Shown here: in pieces, positions 59,348 to 64,000 of the stretch
Layout of the letters: each line of letters opens with the position of its first letter
How positions within the stretch are numbered: the stretch's first letter is position 1
Source of the DNA: Prevotella sp. KH2C16
GTDB lineage: Bacteria > Bacteroidota > Bacteroidia > Bacteroidales > Bacteroidaceae
DNA: 64,000 nt
Assembly (NCBI RefSeq): GCF_900113305.1
Contig: NZ_FOOW01000001.1
Location: 248,001-312,000, forward strand
Reading direction: 5' to 3'
The notes under the pieces: model-generated
Seen by the model: the letters and a program-made list of their open reading frames with translations, nothing else
Databases searched by the model: none
Told to the model about the DNA's origin: nothing
Position numbers and translations under genes: made by a program

Positions 59348-61317
59348 GGGTCAGGCATCAGTTTGTCGTTTACCATTCGTTGCATGTATTGCTGTATGAT
59401 GGCCTTGATTTCGCGCTCCATCTGTTGCTGTTGGGACACTTTCCCTGCGAGGTTGTGCTTCATGAGCCTGTCGGAAAGGGCATATACGGCCTTGGTCTTC
59501 TGCCCGTCGAACTGCAGCACATAGCCGTCTTTCACATATTGATAGGTGCCGTTCAGATAGTTTACGGCATAGGTATCTTCAGCCGGTGTGCTCATGAGGT
59601 CGCATCCGAAGGAAAGATAAGGCTTGTCGTAGCCCAATATTCCGAGCACGGTGGGCATGATGTCTATCTGCTGGGCAACGGCATCTTGCATGCCGGGCTG
59701 CACCTCGCCGCTCGGGTCGTAGATGATGATGGGCGAGGCGAAGAGGCCGAGGTCGGTCTCATATTCCGCATGGCAGCTCTGGTTGGTGTGGTCGCTGGTC
59801 ATCACGAAGATGGTGTTCTTGAACCACGGCTGTTTGCTTGCGTTCTCGAAGAACTTGCCGATGGCCATGTCGGTATAGCGGATGCATTTATGGATGGGCA
59901 CCTTGCCTTCCTTGAATACACCCCGGTATTGTTCCGGAACCTCAAAGGGATGGTGGCTCGACACGGTGAAGAGGGCCGTCATGAAGGGCTGTCTGAGTTC
60001 TCCGATCTTGGCACACCAGTATTGCAGGAACGGCTCGTCCCAGATTCCCCAGTTGCCGTCGAAGTCCTTGTCGCCCCCGAATCGACTGTCGGCATCGTAG
60101 TCCTGCCGGCCGTAATATTCCTGAAATCCCGTCTTGTTGGCAAAGGCCAGGAACCCCATGCTGCCTCGGTTGGCACCGTGGAAGAAGGCCGTCTCATACC
60201 CTTCCTTTCCCAGGATTCCCGCAATGCTGGTATATGAGTTCATGGAGGCCGGCGTGAGCACGAACGGCTCCACGAACATCGGGATGCCGCAGAGCACGGA
60301 GGGCATGCCGTCAATACTCTTGCGTCCGTTGCAGAAAGAGTATTTGTAGACGCGGCTCTTCCTTACGAGCTTGTCCACATTCGGCGTATAGCCCTTGTAT
60401 TTTCCTCCTTCAAGATCTTTGTTGAGGGCTCCGATATACTCCCTGCCGAAGCTTTCCACGATGAGAATTACCACATTCTTCTTCTGGAAGGCATGTGTGG
60501 GACTGGGAATATGTATGGGCGTGAAGACTCGCTGCAGCTCGTCTTGGCTCTTATAATAGTCAGGAACCACGAAGACACTCTTGCCGATGGTGCGCAGCAG
60601 GGCAAACGGCGTGTTGAGCACCAGTCCGCATTCCACGGGCCGGTCTACATACTGGTTGGCGTTGTTGATGGTGATGGGGCGGATTCCCGTTCCTAATCCT
60701 CCGCGGGCTCCGCCAATGCAGAGGGGCACGGCGGCGGCGAGGAAGAGGGTGTACCATCCGGCGAACTTCCATCGCTGTCTGAGGGTGGGGTAGTCCGTGC
60801 GTTGGGTTCTTGGCATCACATAGAGTTTCCACATCAGCCAGACGACCACGATGGCGAGCAATACCAGATACCAGTGATTGACAACCTCCGTCAGGAAGAT
60901 GCCGCCGAGGTTGTTCTCGTTGTCGAATTCCTGAAACACGCTTGTCGTTGTTCTCCTTGAAGTGTAGGGGAAGTAGACGGAATCAGCGAGGTTGGCTACG
61001 AGGGTGATTGCGTTTACCACTACGAAAAGCCACTTGCAGATTCTGTGATAGAGCGGAGTCTCCTTGATGAGCAGCGGGAAGAGCATCATCAGGATGTAGA
61101 GCATGTGGGTGTAGACGATGGCGGTGCGGTCGAACATGAATCCTCCGCCGAACATCCGGCACAGATGGGCAAAGGTGAGATCAGCCGAGAACAGGTCCCA
61201 GTTCTCCAGCAAGAATTCCACCCGGGCTATAGAATAATAGACGAATGCCATCGCCAGATTAGCCACAAGTGCTATGACGGGTCCCATTTGGGTATTTAGA
61301 ATCGTTCTTTTCTTCAT
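59344..61317 (-). CDS. LTA-synthase-like phosphoglycerol/phosphoethanolamine transferase
   Basis: A 657-residue membrane enzyme. Five N-terminal hydrophobic segments (about 10-30, 52-70, 80-100, 140-160, 190-210) are followed by a periplasmic sulfatase-fold domain from about 285: NVVILIVESFGREYIGAL (metal-binding Glu), the nucleophile region RKSIDGMPSVLCGIP near 335, FHGANRGSMGF, MTSDHTNQS near 515 and VDLMP-like QIDIMPTVLGILGYD. It resembles LtaS-type enzymes that move glycerol-phosphate; a phosphoethanolamine donor is the other option in Gram-negatives. It lies 99 nt after the ABC exporter gene. Confidence 0.88.
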   Translation of the reverse strand: MKKRTILNTQMGPVIALVANLAMAFVYYSIARVEFLLENWDLFSADLTFAHLCRMFGGGFMFDRTAIVYTHMLYILMMLFPLLIKETPLYHRICKWLFVVVNAITLVANLADSVYFPYTSRRTTTSVFQEFDNENNLGGIFLTEVVNHWYLVLLAIVVVWLMWKLYVMPRTQRTDYPTLRQRWKFAGWYTLFLAAAVPLCIGGARGGLGTGIRPITINNANQYVDRPVECGLVLNTPFALLRTIGKSVFVVPDYYKSQDELQRVFTPIHIPSPTHAFQKKNVVILIVESFGREYIGALNKDLEGGKYKGYTPNVDKLVRKSRVYKYSFCNGRKSIDGMPSVLCGIPMFVEPFVLTPASMNSYTSIAGILGKEGYETAFFHGANRGSMGFLAFANKTGFQEYYGRQDYDADSRFGGDKDFDGNWGIWDEPFLQYWCAKIGELRQPFMTALFTVSSHHPFEVPEQYRGVFKEGKVPIHKCIRYTDMAIGKFFENASKQPWFKNTIFVMTSDHTNQSCHAEYETDLGLFASPIIIYDPSGEVQPGMQDAVAQQIDIMPTVLGILGYDKPYLSFGCDLMSTPAEDTYAVNYLNGTYQYVKDGYVLQFDGQKTKAVYALSDRLMKHNLAGKVSQQQQMEREIKAIIQQYMQRMVNDKLMPDP

Positions 61318-61416
61318 AGGTATGGCTATTCAAGTCCGTCTCTCCGTGCCCCTTTTCGAGGGTAGGGAGTCGATGCTTCCCTTTTGGCTGTCAGGGAGCG
61401 GCGGGCTTAAAGTTCT

Positions 61417-63246
61417 TTATATCTCCTGCATGTCGTGCAGTTTCTTGTAATATCCGTTTTTCTCTATGAGTTCGTCGTGCGTGCCCCGCTCCACGATTTC
61501 TCCCTCGTGGAGCACGCAGATCTCGTCGGAGTTCTTGATGGTAGACAACCGGTGTGCCACGGCAATGGTGGTGCGCGTCTTCATCAGCTTGGTCAGCGCG
61601 TCCTGCACCAGCCGCTCACTCTCGGTGTCGAGGGCTGATGTCGCCTCGTCGAGGATGAGGATGGGCGGGTTCTTCAGGATGGCGCGGGCAATGGAGATGC
61701 GCTGCCGCTGTCCTCCGGAGAGCCTGCCGCCCCGGTCGCCGATATTGGTTTCGAACTGATGATCCGACTCCATGATGAAGTCGTAGGCGTTGGCAATCCT
61801 CGCGGCCTTTTCCACTTCTTCCTTCGTAGCATTGTTCACGCCGAAAGTGATGTTGTTGTAATAGGTGTCATTAAATAGGATGGCTTCCTGGTTTACATTC
61901 CCGATGAGCTTGCGCAGGTCGTGGATGCCGAGCTCCTTCACATTGATTCCGTCGATGAGCACCTCGCCTTCCTGCACATCATAGTAGCGGGGAATGAGGT
62001 CGAGCAGGGTCGACTTGCCGCTTCCGCTCTGCCCCACCAATGCCACGGTCTTGCCCTTGGGGATGACGAGGTTGATGTCTTTCAGCACCCATTGCTGCTC
62101 ATACTTGAACGAAACATGGCGAAACTCTATCTGGTGCTCGAAGTTTGCGATGTGTATGGGTTTTTCCGTTTCCTTGATTTCCACCTCCGCCTGGAGTATC
62201 TTGTCGATGCGCTCCATGGAGGCCAGTCCCTTCGGGATGTTGTATCCGGCTCTCGAGAACTCCTTCAGGGGATTGATGATGGAATAGAGAATGGTCAGAT
62301 AATAAATGAATACCGGTCCGCTGATCTGGTGGCTGCGCATGACCATGATGCCGCCGAACCATAGCACGATGACAATCATCAGCGTACCGAGGAACTCGCT
62401 CATGGGGTGAGCGGCCTGCTGGCGTATCTGCACCCGCATCAAGTCGTTGCGGTAGGCCGAGTTGGTGCGGTCAAAGCGGTGGTTCATCTTGGTCTCTGCC
62501 CCGAAGGCTTTGATGATGCGGAGGCCGCCGAGGGTCTCCTCCACCTGGCTCATCGTGTCGCTCCAGAGAGCCTGCGCCTTGATGGAGTTGGCTTTCAGCT
62601 TTCTGCCCACGAAGCCCATGAACCATCCAAAGAGGGGCACGAAGAACAGGGTGAAGAGCGTAAGCTTCCAAGACACCAGCATGAGGGCTATGAAATAGGC
62701 CACGATGAGTATCGGATTCTTGATGAGCATGTCGATCCAAGCCATGATGGAGTTCTCTATTTCCTGTACATCTCCGCTCATGCGGGCGATGATGTCGCCC
62801 TTGCGCTCGTCGGAAAAGAATCCTATGTGCAGCGAGGTAATCTTGCGGTAGAGCAGGTTGCGGATATCGCGCACTACGCCCGTGCGTACCGGGATGATGA
62901 ATGCCGACGACAGGAAGTAGGAACCGGTCTTGAGAAAGGTCATGAAAGTGAGTGCCAGCCCGATGATGAGGATGGTCGTTACGGGATTGGTAAGTTCTAT
63001 AAGTTGGCGCACATAGTAGTCGGCGTTGTTGCTCAGCACCTCGGTAAACTTGCCCGAACCCCATGCCATGAGCTGGGTGGCGGTAGCGTGTCCCTTCGTG
63101 TCAAACAGTATCTGCAGGATCGGGATGATGGCTGCGAACGAGAAGATGTTCAGCAATGCCGATATCAGGTTGAATACAATCGACCAGATCAGATACTTCT
63201 TGTAGGGCGGCACGAAGCGCCTGATGACTTGTAGGAATTCCTTCAT
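61417..63246 (-). CDS. ABC exporter, fused membrane and ATPase domains (MsbA-like)
   Basis: A 609-residue half-transporter. The start is at MKEFLQVIRRFVPPYKKYL (63246) because a TATCTTTG box stands directly before it. The membrane domain (~20-325) has six segments; the ATPase domain has Walker A LVGQSGSGKST, Q-loop NVNQEAILFNDT, signature LSGGQRQRISIARAI and Walker B ILILDEATSALDTESE. It probably flips lipid A or another glycolipid and heads the envelope-glycan operon that follows. Substrate inferred from context. Confidence 0.92.
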   Translation of the reverse strand: MKEFLQVIRRFVPPYKKYLIWSIVFNLISALLNIFSFAAIIPILQILFDTKGHATATQLMAWGSGKFTEVLSNNADYYVRQLIELTNPVTTILIIGLALTFMTFLKTGSYFLSSAFIIPVRTGVVRDIRNLLYRKITSLHIGFFSDERKGDIIARMSGDVQEIENSIMAWIDMLIKNPILIVAYFIALMLVSWKLTLFTLFFVPLFGWFMGFVGRKLKANSIKAQALWSDTMSQVEETLGGLRIIKAFGAETKMNHRFDRTNSAYRNDLMRVQIRQQAAHPMSEFLGTLMIVIVLWFGGIMVMRSHQISGPVFIYYLTILYSIINPLKEFSRAGYNIPKGLASMERIDKILQAEVEIKETEKPIHIANFEHQIEFRHVSFKYEQQWVLKDINLVIPKGKTVALVGQSGSGKSTLLDLIPRYYDVQEGEVLIDGINVKELGIHDLRKLIGNVNQEAILFNDTYYNNITFGVNNATKEEVEKAARIANAYDFIMESDHQFETNIGDRGGRLSGGQRQRISIARAILKNPPILILDEATSALDTESERLVQDALTKLMKTRTTIAVAHRLSTIKNSDEICVLHEGEIVERGTHDELIEKNGYYKKLHDMQEI

Positions 63247-63251
63247 GGCTG

Positions 63252-63259
63252 CAAAGATA
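63252..63259 (-). promoter_or_regulatory. -7 promoter box of ABC exporter operon, leaderless layout
   Basis: TATCTTTG on the minus strand, full consensus, with only CAGCC between it and the ATG at 63246. It decides the short start and implies a leaderless transcript, with the same 5-nt spacing as the DUF4294 promoter. Confidence 0.7.
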
Positions 63260-63471
63260 CATCTTTTATATAGGACAGCCAAATTATATGCCGATTTTTT
63301 CGCCTCCGTTTTTTCACGGGAAATGCTCTGAAAGTACGATTGGAAAGGCATGGAATCACAGCCAAGACACACGGCTTGCCTCCGGAAAGGTTTCTTGTGG
63401 GAGGCCTGAAAGTGGCTTGCGCCGTCGGCATCGGCTGTGGGCGGTAGGTCGAGGGGCTGCTTTCTGTGTTG

Positions 63472-63532
63472 TTACACGCCGTGTGTAACAGGATTACACA
63501 CGGCGTGTAACGCGATTACACACGGCTTGTAA
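63472..63532. repeat. 22-bp-period palindrome array H (3 words)
   Basis: Three 17-bp words start at 63472, 63494 and 63516: TTACAC-GCCGT-GTGTAA, TTACAC-ACGGC-GTGTAA and TTACAC-ACGGC-TTGTAA. Word 2 is the exact reverse complement of word 1. Spacers CAGGA and CGCGA. It lies 75 nt past the miaB-like stop in the 360-nt gap between two minus-strand genes. Besides the exporter promoter at 63252, I see nothing else in that gap. Confidence 0.92.
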
Positions 63533-63606
63533 CCATGGTGGGGGTACCCTTTGCTTTTTTTAAATGCCGCCATCGGCGGAATTGTTTATGGGGAAAGGCG
63601 GAGGAA

Positions 63607-64000
63607 TTAACGGTTTACCTCCTCGCCGAAGAGCGTTGCGCTGGTGCTTCCCGTAATCCTCACGCGCACGGTCTCGCCGATGTGGTGGTTGCCGCGGTCG
63701 ATGATTACGGCCTTGTTTTGTGGCGTGCGCCCCATTAATTGCTGGCGGCTCCGCTTCGAGAAGCCCTCGATGAGGACATCAAACTCCTTGCCCTCGTCCT
63801 TCTTGTTCTGCTCCGCGCTCACCTCGGTCTGCAGGTGGATGAGCTCGTTGAGCCGCCTCACCTTCACCTCCTCGGGCACATTGTCGGGCAGATGCTTGGC
63901 CGCATAGGTGCCCGGACGCTCGGAATACTTGAACATGAAGGCGCTGTCGAAGCCTACCTCGCGGACGAGCGAGAGCGTCAGTTGCTGGTCTTCCTCCGTC
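63607..64000 (-). CDS. miaB: tRNA methylthiotransferase MiaB, C-terminal part (5' end outside window)
   Basis: The frame stays open to the right edge, giving the last ~131 residues. LTLSLVREVGFDSAFMFKYSERPGTYAAKHLPDNVPEEVK is the end of the radical SAM domain typical of MiaB, and the TRAM domain follows: EFDVLIEGFSKRSRQQLMGRTPQNKAVIID and GETVRVRITGSTSATLFGEEV. MiaB adds a methylthio group to isopentenyladenosine 37 of tRNAs. The Fe-S cysteines are outside the window. MiaB is preferred over RimO or MtaB from the GRTPQNK segment and the ERPGT block. Confidence 0.9.
   Translation of the reverse strand, partial: TEEDQQLTLSLVREVGFDSAFMFKYSERPGTYAAKHLPDNVPEEVKVRRLNELIHLQTEVSAEQNKKDEGKEFDVLIEGFSKRSRQQLMGRTPQNKAVIIDRGNHHIGETVRVRITGSTSATLFGEEVNR

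Noticed and set aside
1..64000. tRNA, rRNA, insertion sequences, prophage
   Set aside because: I saw no tRNA cloverleaf, rRNA stretch, transposase, integrase or phage structural gene by reading; small RNAs cannot be excluded without a covariance search.

Overview
The window reads as a chromosomal segment of a Bacteroidales bacterium, most likely Prevotellaceae. Bacteroidetes-type promoter boxes (TAnnTTTG) precede many genes, Shine-Dalgarno sequences are scarce, and the gene content is typical: GH97, KorAB, DUF4294, a helix-hairpin-helix barrel protein and an AmmeMemoRadiSam set. The genus call is inference. I recognised no rRNA, tRNA, insertion sequence, prophage or CRISPR array. Coding density is high and nearly all genes look intact; the first gene (ribokinase) and the last (miaB-like) are cut by the window edges.

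Layout. 1-5.8 kb: a ribose/nucleoside-scavenging locus (ribokinase, GRP-type sugar permease, two ADP-ribosylglycohydrolase-fold proteins, the second fused to a sialidase). 5.9-8.1 kb: nitroreductase, aldo/keto reductase, YecH and a glutaredoxin-like protein. 8.5-15.4 kb: a five-gene ABC-2 efflux operon (TolC, HlyD-type lipoprotein, double ATPase, two permeases) divergent from an AraC regulator. 15.8-19.1 kb: a polytopic membrane protein overlapping a PD40 lipoprotein with a CxxCH motif. 19.1-20.7 kb: acyl carrier protein plus AMP-ligase. 20.8-23.2 kb: AmrS and a fused AmrB-AmrA. 23.4-30.2 kb: CE2-like esterase, DUF1893, Na/Pi symporter, nucleoside kinase, GH27. 30.4-34.7 kb: korAB and GH18. 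34.9-36.8 kb: fucO, then a TerB-like and an acidic-tailed protein. 37.1-41.2 kb: a Dlt-like four-gene operon. 41.4-45.5 kb: GH97 divergent from ptb-buk. 45.7-52.6 kb: sirtuin, three FKBP isomerases, Lrp regulator, a PuuD-M19 fusion and a QC-like M28 enzyme. 52.6-55.4 kb: DUF4294 and a HhH/barrel envelope protein. 55.5-63.2 kb: an envelope-glycan operon (ABC exporter, LtaS-like transferase, LpxL-like acyltransferase, three sugar-transfer genes).

The most unusual signal is intergenic. Eight separate gaps each hold an array of three or four 17-bp imperfect palindromes (6-nt arm, 5-nt centre, 6-nt arm) at exactly 22-bp spacing. Complementary half-sites therefore alternate every 11 bp, about one DNA turn. 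The arm sequence is specific to the locus, while the architecture and the type of centre are shared. All eight lie 37-97 nt beyond a stop codon, and none lies in a divergent promoter region. I know of no described family with this structure and regard it as the best candidate for an undescribed system here. A Dlt-like operon and an LtaS-like enzyme in a Gram-negative background are the next most interesting items.
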